Origin: Pseudomonadales bacterium
Lineage (GTDB): Bacteria > Pseudomonadota > Gammaproteobacteria > Pseudomonadales > Azotimanducaceae
Length of the DNA stretch: 64,000 bases
Assembly (NCBI GenBank): GCA_028285415.1
Contig: JANQPF010000009.1
Location: 806,001 to 870,000 of the forward strand
Direction of reading: 5' to 3'
Positions 33,948 to 44,446 of the stretch are shown here, piece by piece. The number at the start of each line of letters is the position of its first letter. Position 1 is the first letter of the stretch. The notes beneath the pieces were generated by a model. The model did no database searches. It was not told the DNA's origin and worked only from the letters and a program-made list of their open reading frames with translations. The position numbers and the translations under genes were made by a program.

Positions 33948-34982
33948 TCATGCCGCATCGGGATCGACGACAACCAGAGTTTTTCCGAAGTTTCTGCCTT
34001 CCAGCATGGCGCGAAACGCCATCGGCGCCTGCTCCAGCCCGTTCCAGCGATCTTCCCGGTACTGAACCTGACCGCTGCGAACGTATTCACCCATCTCTTC
34101 CAGAAACCGGGCTTGATGCGAATCAACAAAGTTGCCGACAAAAAGGTCGTGCACGCTGACATCGAGCCGGTCGAAATCTGCCTGGCCCGTGGCCTGCCAG
34201 CGTTTGCGCATGTCCGTCAGGTCCGTGCCATATTGGGAAATCATCCCGCACAGAGAAATGCGCGCCCCTTGATTGAGCTGTTGCAGGACTGCGGCAAAGA
34301 CCTCGCCACCGACGTTCTCGAAATACACGTCGCAACCGTCCGGACAGGCGCTCTTCAGATCGGCCGCAATGTCGTCCTGCAGGTGCGAAACGCAGGCATC
34401 GAATCCCAGCTCTTCGACGACAAACCGGCACTTCTCCGGCGCCCCGGCGATCCCGACCACCCGGCAGCCACGCAGCTTTGCAAGCTGCCCGACAATCTGT
34501 CCTACGCCTCCGGAAGCGGCCGAAACCACTACCGTTTCTCCAGCCTGCGGGTTGCACTGCACAATGAGCCCGGCATACGCGGTGAGCCCCAGCATGCCGA
34601 GGACGCCGATGGCAGTAGACAAGGGGGCGGCAGCCGGATCCAGCCGGCGCGGGTACATGTAGCCAAAAGGGTCGATCCCATCGCCCGTCAAGCCAAACTG
34701 CTGCCAGCCATTGGTGTTGAAGAGGTAGTCCCCTTCCGCAAATTGGTCATGGCGGCTTTTGACCACCTGTGCCACGGTCCGCCCATGGCAGACCGCTCCG
34801 GGCGCTTCAACACCTGAGCGACGACGCACCCACTGATAGGGATCCATGGAAAGGAACAGGGTGCGAGTGAGCACCTGGCCCGACTGCGGCTCCGGCGCTG
34901 ATTCTTGTGACCAGGCAAAGTCCTCACGCTCCGGCAGCTCACCCGGCGGCGTGCGCGCCAGCCGCCACATCTCATTGTTCAT
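33948..34982 (-). CDS. MDR-family NADP-dependent oxidoreductase (CurA/LTB4DH-like)
   Basis: A 344-residue zinc-free medium-chain reductase. The NADP-binding segment reads ETVVVSAASGGVGQIVGQLAKLRGCRVVGIAG (AxxGxxG), followed by CDVYFENVGGEVFAAVL and a C-terminal FGKTLVVVDPDA. Such enzymes reduce alpha,beta-enone double bonds, for instance of curcumin or prostaglandin derivatives. GGGGAAG lies four bases before the ATG. Divergent from the nitroreductase gene; a shared 80-bp promoter region lies between. Confidence 0.93.
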   Translation of the reverse strand: MNNEMWRLARTPPGELPEREDFAWSQESAPEPQSGQVLTRTLFLSMDPYQWVRRRSGVEAPGAVCHGRTVAQVVKSRHDQFAEGDYLFNTNGWQQFGLTGDGIDPFGYMYPRRLDPAAAPLSTAIGVLGMLGLTAYAGLIVQCNPQAGETVVVSAASGGVGQIVGQLAKLRGCRVVGIAGAPEKCRFVVEELGFDACVSHLQDDIAADLKSACPDGCDVYFENVGGEVFAAVLQQLNQGARISLCGMISQYGTDLTDMRKRWQATGQADFDRLDVSVHDLFVGNFVDSHQARFLEEMGEYVRSGQVQYREDRWNGLEQAPMAFRAMLEGRNFGKTLVVVDPDAA

Positions 34983-35062
34983 TTACTTCCCCTGTCGATA
35001 CACATCTCTGCAGCCACGTCCGTCTGGTACGATGATCACAGCTTCAAGGAACAACAGAAACT

Positions 35063-35797
35063 ATGACATCACTCGCCGAAACACCAATTGCCGCAGACAG
35101 CGTGGGCCTGCTGGAGGGCATTGCAAGCACGCGTGCCATCCGCCGCTATCTGGACGAGCCGCTTCCTCCGGAGGCACTCCGAGATATCCTGTTTGCCGCA
35201 ACAAGAGCGCCCAGCGGCTCAAATCGCCAACCGTTTCGGTTCGTCGTGCTGGAGGACTCACCCAAAGCGCGCGAGGCTAAAGCACTCATCGGCCAGTCGG
35301 CACGGAAATTCTGGGAGTTGAAGCGTGCCAACGATCAGTACGACAAAGGCAGCGGCGCGGATCCCAACTCTCCGAAATCCCGTATGGCGCGCACCATGCA
35401 ACACTACGTCGACAGCTTCGATACCGCTCCCTGCCTGATTCTGCCTTGCCTCGTCCGCTACCGCGAACCCACGCCCTCCGAAGGCGCATCCGTCTATCCC
35501 GCCGTGCAGAACCTGCTCCTGGCCGCCCGTGGGCTCGGCTATGGCGGCGTCATCACCGGCTTTCACGGCCCCGTCGAGAACGAGCTCAAAGCGCTGCTCG
35601 GCATTCCCGAGGACGTATTCATTACGTGCACGCTTACGCTGGGCAAACCGGCAGGCAAACACGGTCCCGTGCGCAGACGACCTATGACTGAGCTCGTTTT
35701 TGGCGATACCTGGGAGGAGGCGCCAGCCTGGGCGGTGGACCCACCGGGCACGCGGCATACCAGCGCCGGGCCACCCAAGAGCGTCAAGGTCATCTGA
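35063..35797 (+). CDS. Nitroreductase family FMN oxidoreductase
   Basis: A 244-residue FMN enzyme. ASTRAIRRYLDEPLPPEALRDILFAATRAPSGSNRQPFRFVVLED carries the phosphate-binding RxxR and the FMN loop SGSNRQP; VYPAVQNLLLAARGLGYGGVIT contains the second FMN motif, and GKPAGKHGPVRRRP closes the barrel. Such enzymes reduce nitro groups, quinones or enones with NAD(P)H. Start ATG 35063 has AAGGAA upstream. The stop overlaps the next ATG (TGATG), so both products probably act together on the same enone or quinone. Confidence 0.93.
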   Translation: MTSLAETPIAADSVGLLEGIASTRAIRRYLDEPLPPEALRDILFAATRAPSGSNRQPFRFVVLEDSPKAREAKALIGQSARKFWELKRANDQYDKGSGADPNSPKSRMARTMQHYVDSFDTAPCLILPCLVRYREPTPSEGASVYPAVQNLLLAARGLGYGGVITGFHGPVENELKALLGIPEDVFITCTLTLGKPAGKHGPVRRRPMTELVFGDTWEEAPAWAVDPPGTRHTSAGPPKSVKVI

Positions 35798-36783
35798 TGC
35801 AGATCGTTTGTTGTGAGACGTTCGGTCCACCGGAAACGTTGTCCCGTCTCGAACAGCCCCCACCGCAGCCCCGTTCTCACGAAGTTCAGGTAGACGTGGC
35901 TGCCGCTGGCGTCGGTTTTGTGGACGGCCTGATGATTCAAGGCCTCTACCAGGTCAAACCACCGCTTCCATACTTTCCCGGCAGCGAGTTTGCGGGCACG
36001 ATCAGCAACGTGGGGGAGGATGTCACGGAGCTTTCCGTTGGCCAACGTGTCATGGGGCTGGCTGGCGGAGGCGCATACGCAGACACAGTCTGCGCAGCCG
36101 CGCACAGCGTCGTTCCCATTCCCGATGCGTTGGACGACGCCACGGCAGCGGGTTTTTTCATCAACTATGCCACGGCGCTTTACGGTCTGAGAGACTGCGG
36201 GCGCCTGCAATCCGGTGAGACCCTGCTCATTCCAGGTGCAGCCGGCGGAGTGGGATCAGCTGCAATTGCTGTCGGTAAAGCCATGGGCGCTTACGTGGTT
36301 GCCGCCGCCTCCACGCCGGCCAAACGCGACGCTGCGTTGTCTTTCGGCGCTGACGCCGCCGTGGACTACACCGTGGACGACTGGCGTGATGCGCTCAAGC
36401 AGACGCTGGACGGGCGCCCATTGAACCTCGTCTACGATCCCGTCGGCGGCAGCACGGCGGAACCGGCTTTCCGTTCGCTGTCGCCGGGTGGGCGCTACCT
36501 GGTGGTCGGGTTTGCGCAGGGTGAAATCCCGAAGCTTGCGTTCAACCTGGCGCTGCTCAAGCGCGCATCACTCATCGGCGTCGACTGGGGCGGGGAAATG
36601 CGCGCCCATCCGGACATCAACGCTGAGCTCATGGCAACGCTCATGAGCTGGGTAAGCGCCGGCACGCTCGACTGCGCGCCCGTCACCACGCGCCCGATGG
36701 CGGAATTCCGCACCGCCCTGACGGAGCAGCTGGCGGGTAACATCATCGGCAAGCTGGTGCTCGTCAACGAACGATCCGGATAA
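35797..36783 (+). CDS. NADPH:quinone reductase-like MDR oxidoreductase
   Basis: A 328-residue medium-chain reductase of the quinone oxidoreductase branch. Features: PPLPYFPGSEFAGTISNVGEDV, the NADPH loop LLIPGAAGGVGSAAIAVGKAMGAYVVAAAS, and LVYDPVGGSTAEPAFRSLSPGGRYLVVGFAQGEIP. It lacks the zinc-ligand set of alcohol dehydrogenases. Translationally coupled to the nitroreductase, convergent with the MFS gene that follows. Confidence 0.94.
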   Translation: MQIVCCETFGPPETLSRLEQPPPQPRSHEVQVDVAAAGVGFVDGLMIQGLYQVKPPLPYFPGSEFAGTISNVGEDVTELSVGQRVMGLAGGGAYADTVCAAAHSVVPIPDALDDATAAGFFINYATALYGLRDCGRLQSGETLLIPGAAGGVGSAAIAVGKAMGAYVVAAASTPAKRDAALSFGADAAVDYTVDDWRDALKQTLDGRPLNLVYDPVGGSTAEPAFRSLSPGGRYLVVGFAQGEIPKLAFNLALLKRASLIGVDWGGEMRAHPDINAELMATLMSWVSAGTLDCAPVTTRPMAEFRTALTEQLAGNIIGKLVLVNERSG

Positions 36784-36803
36784 GCGGCGTACGACGGAGC
36801 CCT

Positions 36804-38456
36804 TCAGGCCTGCACCACCTCTTCACCGAACTTGCGCGCTCGCTCGAGGCGTGACGCCTCGTCCTTCGGCAGATGCCGCCAGGCAAGCGTCAGAAAGACC
36901 AGCGTTACGCCGAACATCAGCAGCGAAACCGCAATGGCCGTCTGCAGGCTCTCTGCCGAATCCATGCCCGAAGCGGCAAACACGTCTGACAGCTGCCCCA
37001 TCACAAACGGTCCCATGGCTAGACCAATCATGGTGTTGACCAGAATGTAATACGCCCCGGCAATTGCACGCATGCGCGGCAGCACCAGATCCGATGCGGT
37101 GCTCGGCGGAATGCCCGGCCAGCAGGCACTGAAGAGGTGATGGGCAAAATTCAGGAAAAACGCCAGCATCAGGCTCGGCGTATAGATCATCCACAGGACA
37201 AGCGGCGCGGTGCCGAATACCGCCGCGTAGCCAATGATCAGGCGGCCGGAGCCATGACGCGCCTTGAAGCGATCTCCAAAATAGCCGCCGAGCGTCACGC
37301 CAATGAGGCCGCCGGCAGCATTGCCGAGCCCGATGTACATGCCCACCTCGGTGGCGGAGGTGTCGTGCAGACGCAGGAGCAGCGGCGCGGTCCAGTAGCC
37401 GACGCCATAGGTGACGAACGATATGGTCGGAAAGGCGATCATGGTGTAGACCATCGCCTTCGTCTTGAAGATCATCTCGAAGGTCGCCGGATCGCGCGCC
37501 TTCAACGACTGGGCCCAGGAGAAGACCACGTAGACACCAATGCCGAGCGCAACCCACTGGGGAATGTTGTTGGTGATGATCATCAAAGCGTACGAGATGA
37601 GAGCAATCACGAGCGCGGCCAGGCCATTGACCTTGAGCGACGCACCCTGACGCTTCAGCGGCACGAGGTTGAAAATTGGCAGCACCGCGGAGAGCTCGGT
37701 GGCGAGCACTGAGAACGGCGCCGGGTGCTGCTCCGTCACGATGCCTTCGCTGATGCCTCGCACCGGCTCTTTCAACGAACGCACCCAGAAGGCCATCAGA
37801 AGCCCCGGGATGCCGACGGCAAGAAACGCGGCATGCCAGCCTTTTAGATTCAGCGGCGCGGCTGCCGGATCCGGATAGGCGCCGTTCCATGTCTCCATGA
37901 TGAATCCACCGAGAAAGAGCCCGATGCCGCCGCCGATGTAAACACCGGAAGAGTAGATCGCCAGCACCGTGGCGCGCAGGCGTGTCGGATAGTAGTCCGA
38001 AAGCATCGAATACGCCGCTGGAGACGCGCTCGCCTCCCCGATACCGACCCCAATGCGGAAGGCTGCCAGTACGGGGTATGACCGCGCAAAGCCGGACAGC
38101 GCCGTCATCAGACTCCAGAAGAACAACCCCACCGAAATGAGACTGCGGCGAACCCAGACGTCGGCAAATCGCGCGAGCGGGATTCCGAACACCGCATAGA
38201 ATACGGCAAACACAGTCCCGTACAGAAAACCCATCTGCGCGTCGGTGACACCCAGGTCAGCCTGGATGTCCTGCGAGAGGATCGAGAGTATCTGCCGGTC
38301 GATGAAGTTGAAGACGTAGACGATGACCAGAACAATCAGAACGTAGTGCGCATACTTACCGCCGATCCGTGACTTCGCTTGTTCTCGTTCTTCTTCGGTG
38401 ATGCCGGACACAGACTGATCCGTGGACCCGGATGGCCCTGGGTTCTGATCACTCAT
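36804..38456 (-). CDS. Spinster-type MFS transporter, long form
   Basis: A 550-residue transporter, the longest of three spinster paralogues here. A polar 50-residue N-terminal extension (MSDQNPGPSGSTDQS ...) precedes helix 1 (YVFNFIDRQILSILSQDIQADLGVTD). An added stretch with two extra hydrophobic helices between residues about 270 and 340 (GLAALVIALISYALMIITNN, WVALGIGVYVVFSWAQSL) explains its length; a total of 14 helices is possible. ATG 38456 follows GGGGAGATTTC. Substrate unknown. Confidence 0.9.
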   Translation of the reverse strand: MSDQNPGPSGSTDQSVSGITEEEREQAKSRIGGKYAHYVLIVLVIVYVFNFIDRQILSILSQDIQADLGVTDAQMGFLYGTVFAVFYAVFGIPLARFADVWVRRSLISVGLFFWSLMTALSGFARSYPVLAAFRIGVGIGEASASPAAYSMLSDYYPTRLRATVLAIYSSGVYIGGGIGLFLGGFIMETWNGAYPDPAAAPLNLKGWHAAFLAVGIPGLLMAFWVRSLKEPVRGISEGIVTEQHPAPFSVLATELSAVLPIFNLVPLKRQGASLKVNGLAALVIALISYALMIITNNIPQWVALGIGVYVVFSWAQSLKARDPATFEMIFKTKAMVYTMIAFPTISFVTYGVGYWTAPLLLRLHDTSATEVGMYIGLGNAAGGLIGVTLGGYFGDRFKARHGSGRLIIGYAAVFGTAPLVLWMIYTPSLMLAFFLNFAHHLFSACWPGIPPSTASDLVLPRMRAIAGAYYILVNTMIGLAMGPFVMGQLSDVFAASGMDSAESLQTAIAVSLLMFGVTLVFLTLAWRHLPKDEASRLERARKFGEEVVQA

Positions 38457-38502
38457 GAAATCTCCCCTCAACTGGGCCGGAGCATACCGCACCCGGTTCG
38501 AT

Positions 38503-40218
38503 TTAGAACCCCATCTCCTTTTTCAACGCCTGATCGATCCACAAACGTGCATAGATCGGTCCCGACCGCTGCGCGCCCACTCTGAGTTCCCCGCCATAGT
38601 TTTTGACCCACGGCCACCACGCCGTATAGACGTATTGGATCGGCAGCCACAGGTATGGCGCTTCATCGAGAATTTCCACCGTCAGCTGACGGGCCAGCGC
38701 AATGCGCGCCTCTTCATCCCTGAGCGTGTGGAGCTTTTTGATGCGTGCGTCGTAGTCCGGCTTGGAATACATCGCCGGATTCCAGGTCTGACCCGTAAGA
38801 AAGCTTTTCCGCAGCGTGGTCGTCGGATTGACATGTCCGCTGCCCATCAGATATCCCGGGCCGTGATTGCGCGTCGTCATGAGCGACAGAAACGACGCAT
38901 ACTCCATGGGCTGGATATCCATCCGTATACCCACCGCGGAGAGGTACCCTTCCAGCAGCGGGATCAGGTCCATGTCGCTCGGGCTGCAGGAGCAGACCTG
39001 CACCTTGAAGCTGAATCCGTCCGGATACCCCGCCTCCGCGAGGAGGCGCCGGGCGGCGTCGGGGTCGTAACCAAAGAGCGCCTGCACCGATGCAGGCATT
39101 TCGGAAAGCGGCTGATAGTAGTCGCCGAATCCCGGATGCTGCGGATATGCCATGAGCTCCGCATGGCCGCCGTAGAACTTGTCGACAATTTCTTGATGAT
39201 TGATAGCCATGTTCATGGCGCGGCGTACCCGCACGTCGGAGAACGGCGGAAAGTCGAGCCGGAGCGCCATGAAGTTCCCCGTGCTCGACAGCCAGCGCCG
39301 CCACTCGAGCTCCGGCGTCGTTTGTTTCAAATGATCGACGGCGATCCAGCGTATGGCTTCGAGAATGTCGAGCTTGCCGGTTCGCAAGGCAGTCAGAAAC
39401 GTGGCTTCGTCCTTGATGATGCGATAGGTGACGCTGTCGACGAACGGTATCGAGTGGCGCACGCCCGCCAGCTCTTCGTGGCCCCAGTAGCGATCGTTGC
39501 GCCGATACTGCTGGGAGTTCCCCTGGATATAGCGGCCCATGACAAAAGGTCCGCTGCCGACGACGTTGCGCCAGTCTTTCGGATCCACCTCGGCGTACTC
39601 GCGCGGGAAGATGGACGAGTAATAGCCGTAACCATAACGATAGGCCCACTCCGCGTTGTACTCCCTGAAGTGAAACACCAGCGTGTGGTCGTCGCGCGCT
39701 TCGAGACGGTCGATGTGATCAAAGTAGGTGGGAATGCGTCGCGGGCTCTGGTTGACATAGTCAAAGCTGAACACGACATCCTGCGCAACGAACTCGCGTT
39801 CCGCCATGACGCCCTTCCGGGCAGGAAACACCACACCGCGCCGCAGGTTCATCACCAGCGTGAGATCGTCTTCCCAGAACCACGACTCCGCCAGCTCACC
39901 CGTCAACGCTTCCGGCGGTAGATAGGCTTCCGAGCGGAAATCATACTTACCACCGCGATCTTTGCTTTTCTTGAGATCCCCCACGAACAGCTGCTCGCGG
40001 ATCATGCCGGTGTCATGGTTGGACTTCCAGGTCCAGTCAGCCGGATCCCACGACAGAGCACTTAGCGTCACGACGAACGTACCCACGTTGAGATCTCCAC
40101 CGTATTGCGGCGATTCCTCGGCAGCGCTGGAGCCGGTGGGGGCGATCAGCGCAAAAGCGATGATCAAGAAACGAGTGTTGATGGCGTCCACCTGTTGCGA
40201 GCAGTAGCTGCCGGCCAT
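38503..40218 (-). CDS. Orphan ABC-type peptide/nickel solute-binding protein
   Basis: A 571-residue family-5 extracellular solute-binding protein: signal sequence (residues about 15-33), then GGDLNVGTFVVTLSALSWDPADWTWKSNHDTGMIREQLF, HFREYNAEWAYRYGYGYYSSIFPREY, DVRVRRAMNMAINHQEIVDKFYGG and YPDGFSFKVQVCSCSPSDMDL. Such lobes bind peptides, opines, nickel or sugars and hand them to an ABC permease. No ABC permease or ATPase gene is in the window, so it either works with distant genes or has another role. Confidence 0.88.
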   Translation of the reverse strand: MAGSYCSQQVDAINTRFLIIAFALIAPTGSSAAEESPQYGGDLNVGTFVVTLSALSWDPADWTWKSNHDTGMIREQLFVGDLKKSKDRGGKYDFRSEAYLPPEALTGELAESWFWEDDLTLVMNLRRGVVFPARKGVMAEREFVAQDVVFSFDYVNQSPRRIPTYFDHIDRLEARDDHTLVFHFREYNAEWAYRYGYGYYSSIFPREYAEVDPKDWRNVVGSGPFVMGRYIQGNSQQYRRNDRYWGHEELAGVRHSIPFVDSVTYRIIKDEATFLTALRTGKLDILEAIRWIAVDHLKQTTPELEWRRWLSSTGNFMALRLDFPPFSDVRVRRAMNMAINHQEIVDKFYGGHAELMAYPQHPGFGDYYQPLSEMPASVQALFGYDPDAARRLLAEAGYPDGFSFKVQVCSCSPSDMDLIPLLEGYLSAVGIRMDIQPMEYASFLSLMTTRNHGPGYLMGSGHVNPTTTLRKSFLTGQTWNPAMYSKPDYDARIKKLHTLRDEEARIALARQLTVEILDEAPYLWLPIQYVYTAWWPWVKNYGGELRVGAQRSGPIYARLWIDQALKKEMGF

Positions 40219-40333
40219 GATAACGACCCATGCGGGTCGGAAATCAAGGGGTCAGCCCGAAATGCCGGACGAGCTCGACCCGGGCGACGCGGAGATATGC
40301 GATCTCTAAGCCGCGAGCATGGAGTGCGGCTGG

Positions 40334-40963
40334 CTAGTAGCTGATCGACGCAAGGGTTTGATCAAGACGATCGAGCTCGTATTCCGCGGCTGCCAGTTCA
40401 CGTTCGAGCTCAGGCAGCTCCTCTTCGATCTCGGCGCGTTCGCTGATCAACTGCTCGAGCTTGGCAACGAGGCCAATGCGCTCTTCAGGCGTGAGATCGG
40501 GAACCAGCTGCGCGGTGGTTGCGCCAACAATTTCCTGCTTGAGCTGATCGAGGCGGGCTTCCTTGTTGTTGATCAGACGGTTCAACCGGTTGACCTCCGA
40601 GCGGGCCAGATAAAGCTGCCGGCCGTCGTGATAGGCAGTCGCAAAAGGCTCCGCCATGTCCCGGGCGCACACCGTGTTGAACGACGCGCCGCGGTTACCG
40701 AGGTTGAACCCGTTGTCCGCCGTGCAGAAGTTCGTCAGTCCGTCCTGCCACCCTTTGAGATACGCCGTGCGCTCCGGCACGATGGCAAACTCTCCGCAAG
40801 CTTCCTGGTGGGCGAGCAGCCGCGTGCTGCTGAAGCCGTTGGCGCCATCCCGGAACCCGATGGTCTGCCAGTCGCCAGCGCGACATTGGTTTTCCGAGAC
40901 GCTGGGGTTACCGGCACATCCGCCGAGCACCAGCGCGGCGGTGATGATCAAGATACGGGTCAT
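40334..40963 (-). CDS. DUF2799 lipoprotein
   Basis: A 209-residue lipoprotein (lipobox VLGGC). The first half resembles DUF2799: DWQTIGFRDGANG, YLKGWQDGLTNFCTADNGFNLG, with conserved aromatic and cysteine residues. The second half is a long charged coiled coil (SEVNRLNRLINNKEARLDQLKQEI ... ELPELERELAAAEYELDRLDQTL). Function of the domain is not established. Monocistronic by the look of its spacing. Confidence 0.85.
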   Translation of the reverse strand: MTRILIITAALVLGGCAGNPSVSENQCRAGDWQTIGFRDGANGFSSTRLLAHQEACGEFAIVPERTAYLKGWQDGLTNFCTADNGFNLGNRGASFNTVCARDMAEPFATAYHDGRQLYLARSEVNRLNRLINNKEARLDQLKQEIVGATTAQLVPDLTPEERIGLVAKLEQLISERAEIEEELPELERELAAAEYELDRLDQTLASISY

Positions 40964-41062
40964 GTCGAACCTCGTGTTCGCTTTTCTGCATTCGACAGCC
41001 TAAAGCGAGCCGCCCGATCAAACGGTGACCCGGCTCGCAAATTATTGATTCTGTGAGACTTT

Positions 41063-42229
41063 TTAGTGCTGCAACTGCCGATGCTGACGCAACAGATCTT
41101 TGCCGTAGTCGTTGCCGTTTGGCGTACGTATCACGACATGGATGTGATTGCGCTGCGGGCCGTCGGTTTCAGCAAGATGGCCGAGGCCAATGGGACCCTG
41201 ATGATCGAACTCGATCAGCACAACCGGGCTGTGAATGCGGTAGTAGAACACCGAATCTGGCGCCGTGCCGCCGACCCAGCTGAAATAGGTATCGCTCAGA
41301 TGCCGCGCAACTTCCTCCAGCTTGACCTCAGCGTGCGGTGCGCGCAGGTAGCCGATAAAGACGTTTGCCAACCCGATCAAAGCCATGCGTTGGTCGGCGT
41401 TCAGCTCGTCGCCTCGAATGCCGGCGTACGGCACGACCACGTTGTCCGAGTAAAACTCACCGACGTTGTTACTCCCGGTCTTCTCTTCTGCCTGAATCGC
41501 CACAGCTTTCTGCTCGTCGCTCAACATGTTGACGAACGCCAGGCCCCGATCCTGCTCTACCTGGAGAACAGCCGTGCCGGCATGCCGGCCTGATTCGGCA
41601 ATCACCGGCTCCGCGCCGAAAAACACCGGCGACATCACCACCTGATTGCCGAGCACAAAGTAGTTGATCACCAGGTGGTGACCGTCAATCTGCCAACCCC
41701 AGGGTTTGTCATGGTCCGGCTCACCCATAAGGGTCAGCCAGAACCGCTCTTCGCCGTACCATTCGAAATCATCACCCCTGAGCTCGCCCAGCGTCGTATC
41801 GAGCTTCATGATATCCCGTGCCTGGTTGTATCCCGTCGGGCTGAGGCTCGCCTCGAGCAGCCCATAGCCTGCTTCTTTCTGCACATCGTTCATGTTCAAA
41901 AACCCGGCGCCGCGGCGATCGTAGAGATGAATGTTCATCCAGCGCCGCCACTCATCGTCATCCACCGCAAACAGGGTTTCGGCCCGCTGCGCGTCATCGA
42001 GGCTCGCCAGGAACTCCCGCGCGGCTTCGACAACGCCGTAAGTGCTGGGACCCGAGGCAACAATGGGGAAGAGATCAGGCTGCAGCTGTCCATCTGCGGT
42101 CACGCCGACAAACGGTTCCGACAATCCCCGCCAATCGACGATGAACGTGACCACGGTACCGCGATTGAAGTACAGAAACGCAGCCGTGAGTGCCGTCAAT
42201 ACCAGAACAATCAACAGTACGCGCTTCAT
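41063..42229 (-). CDS. DUF3500 domain protein
   Basis: A 388-residue protein with an N-terminal membrane anchor or signal ([18 protein letters not shown]). Hallmarks: [57 protein letters not shown] and [17 protein letters not shown] with histidines possibly binding metal; [17 protein letters not shown]-like end ([16 protein letters not shown]). DUF3500 has no established function. The ATG overlaps the YgiQ stop by four bases (ATGA), so it is co-translated with that enzyme. Confidence 0.86.
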   Translation of the reverse strand: MKRVLLIVLVLTALTAAFLYFNRGTVVTFIVDWRGLSEPFVGVTADGQLQPDLFPIVASGPSTYGVVEAAREFLASLDDAQRAETLFAVDDDEWRRWMNIHLYDRRGAGFLNMNDVQKEAGYGLLEASLSPTGYNQARDIMKLDTTLGELRGDDFEWYGEERFWLTLMGEPDHDKPWGWQIDGHHLVINYFVLGNQVVMSPVFFGAEPVIAESGRHAGTAVLQVEQDRGLAFVNMLSDEQKAVAIQAEEKTGSNNVGEFYSDNVVVPYAGIRGDELNADQRMALIGLANVFIGYLRAPHAEVKLEEVARHLSDTYFSWVGGTAPDSVFYYRIHSPVVLIEFDHQGPIGLGHLAETDGPQRNHIHVVIRTPNGNDYGKDLLRQHRQLQH

Positions 42230-44382
42230 TTGCGTGCCCTCCGCCTTTTTGCAGCTTGCCGCCCGCCGTGCGTGTGCTGAGTGCGAAACTCCTGACGATG
42301 GCGCCCGCCTTCCGCCACGCCACCGGTTCCCGCCGGCTGATACGTCGGCACCAGATGCTTCTTACCGTTGCCGATGAGATCTTCGCGCCCCATACGCCCC
42401 AACGCTTCGCGCAGGAGCGGCCAGTTGTTCGCGTCGTGGTAGCGCAGGAAGGCCTTGTGCAGCCGTCGCTGCCGCGCGCCTTTGGGGACGTAAACCGCTT
42501 CGCCGTCGCGACTGACCTTGCGCAGCGGATTCGCGGCGCTGTGATACATTGCGGTGGCCGTGGCCATTGGCCCAGGCAGGAACGCCTGCACCTGATCAGC
42601 ACGAAAGCCGTTGGCTTTGAGCCAGAGGGCAAGCTCGAGCATGTCCTCGTCGGTGGTTCCCGGATGGGCGGCGATGAAGTACGGAATCAGGTACTGCTCC
42701 TTGCCTGCCGCTTTGGAATACTTGTCAAAGAGCTCCTTGAAACGGTAGTAGGTGTCCATGCCGGGCTTCATCATCTTCGAGAGCGGTCCTTCGCCGAGCG
42801 CTTCCGGCGCAATTTTCAGATAGCCACCCGTGTGATGGGCGGCCAGCTCCTTGATGTATTCCTCGGATTCGTTGGCCAGGTCGTAGCGCACCCCTGACGC
42901 AATCAGCACTTTCTTGACGCCTGGCAGCGCTCTGGCCTTGCGGTAGAGGTGGATGAGCGGCTTGTGGTCGGTGTCCAGATTTGGACAGATACCGGGATAA
43001 ACACACGAGGGCCGCCTGCAGGCAGCCTCGATGGTTTTACTTTTGCACGCGAGGCGGTACATGTTCGCGGTCGGGCCGCCCAGATCGGAAATCACCCCGG
43101 TGAATCCAGGTACGGTATCCCGGATCTCTTCCACTTCACGGAGAATGGACGCCTCGGACCGGGATTGGATGATGCGGCCCTCGTGCTCGGTGATCGAGCA
43201 GAACGTGCAACCGCCGAAACAGCCGCGCTGTATCGCCACGGAGAAACGGATCATCTCGAAGGCCGGGATTTTCGCGTCACCGTAGTGCGGATGAGGCACA
43301 CGCGTGTATGGCAGCTCGTAGACCGCGTCCATCTCTTTGGTCGACAGCGGAATCGGCGGGGGATTGATCCATACGTCGACATCGCCGTGGCGCTGCACCA
43401 GCGCCCTGGCGTTACCCGGATTGGATTCGACGTGCAGCACCCTGGAGGCATGGGCGTAAAGCACGGGATCTTCGCGGACCGCTTCGAACGACGGCAGGCG
43501 AATCACCGAGCGGCTGCGATCCGCGGTGGGTACGTCGCGCACGAAGCGCACCACCTGCACGTCCGCATCATCCGCATCTTCCGCCGCCGCTGTCTGCCGT
43601 TCTGCGGACGGACCCATCGCATACGGATCTGGATGAGCGTCGATTCGGCCAGGCGTGTCCAGGTGCGTCGAATCGACTTCAATCCACCCACCGGGTGTCG
43701 TGCGCCTGAGCGCCGTGCCGCGAACGTTGTCGATCGCGCGCACGTTCTCTCCTCTGGCGAGACGATGTGCCACTTCAGCCAGCGCGCGTTCCGCGTTGCC
43801 GAACAGCAGGATGTCCGCCTTGGCATCGAGGAGCACGCTGCGCCGAACCTTGTCAGACCAATAGTCATAGTGAGCAATGCGCCGCAGGCTTGCTTCGATA
43901 CCGCCCGCCACTATCGGCACGCCGCCGTACGCTTCGCGCAGCCGGTTCGCGTAAACGATGACGCTGCGATCCGGACGCTTGCCGCCTGCCCCGTCAGGTG
44001 TGTAGGCATCATCCGAGCGCACTTTGCGATCGGAGGTATAGCGGTTTACCATGGAGTCCATGTTGCCGCCGGTGATGCCGAAAAACAGATTCGGTCTGCC
44101 AAGCGCTTCGAAGTCTCGCGTGCTGCGCCAATCCGGCTGGGCAATGATGCCAACCCGAAAACCCTGAGCTTCGAGAAAACGCCCGACAATTGCCATGCCG
44201 AAACTCGGATGGTCCACATAGGCGTCGCCGGTCACGATGATGACGTCACAGCTGTCCCAGCCGAGCTCGTCCATTTCCGCACGGCTCATGGGCAACACGG
44301 GCGCCGGCGTCAGCCGGTGCGCCCAGTATTTGCGGTAGCTGAACAGCCCCGCAGGCGTTTCTGACAGCGCGGTATTAGTCAT
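42226..44382 (-). CDS. YgiQ family radical SAM protein
   Basis: A 718-residue radical S-adenosylmethionine enzyme. The [4Fe-4S]-binding CxxxCxxC is in [12 protein letters not shown], and the B12-like N-terminal domain includes [73 protein letters not shown]-type C-terminal pieces and [10 protein letters not shown] are typical. YgiQ is widespread but its chemistry is not known. First gene of a two-gene operon with DUF3500. Confidence 0.96.
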   Translation of the reverse strand: MTNTALSETPAGLFSYRKYWAHRLTPAPVLPMSRAEMDELGWDSCDVIIVTGDAYVDHPSFGMAIVGRFLEAQGFRVGIIAQPDWRSTRDFEALGRPNLFFGITGGNMDSMVNRYTSDRKVRSDDAYTPDGAGGKRPDRSVIVYANRLREAYGGVPIVAGGIEASLRRIAHYDYWSDKVRRSVLLDAKADILLFGNAERALAEVAHRLARGENVRAIDNVRGTALRRTTPGGWIEVDSTHLDTPGRIDAHPDPYAMGPSAERQTAAAEDADDADVQVVRFVRDVPTADRSRSVIRLPSFEAVREDPVLYAHASRVLHVESNPGNARALVQRHGDVDVWINPPPIPLSTKEMDAVYELPYTRVPHPHYGDAKIPAFEMIRFSVAIQRGCFGGCTFCSITEHEGRIIQSRSEASILREVEEIRDTVPGFTGVISDLGGPTANMYRLACKSKTIEAACRRPSCVYPGICPNLDTDHKPLIHLYRKARALPGVKKVLIASGVRYDLANESEEYIKELAAHHTGGYLKIAPEALGEGPLSKMMKPGMDTYYRFKELFDKYSKAAGKEQYLIPYFIAAHPGTTDEDMLELALWLKANGFRADQVQAFLPGPMATATAMYHSAANPLRKVSRDGEAVYVPKGARQRRLHKAFLRYHDANNWPLLREALGRMGREDLIGNGKKHLVPTYQPAGTGGVAEGGRHRQEFRTQHTHGGRQAAKRRRARK

Positions 44383-44446
44383 GGCGCCACATTCTACCTG
44401 TCTCTATGATAGAGCGCGCCAAATAACAATAGATCCGGGGGAGAAC

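Noticed and set aside
42949-44364. 471-codon plus-strand open frame over YgiQ
   Set aside because: Antisense of a conserved radical SAM enzyme; composition unlike a protein.
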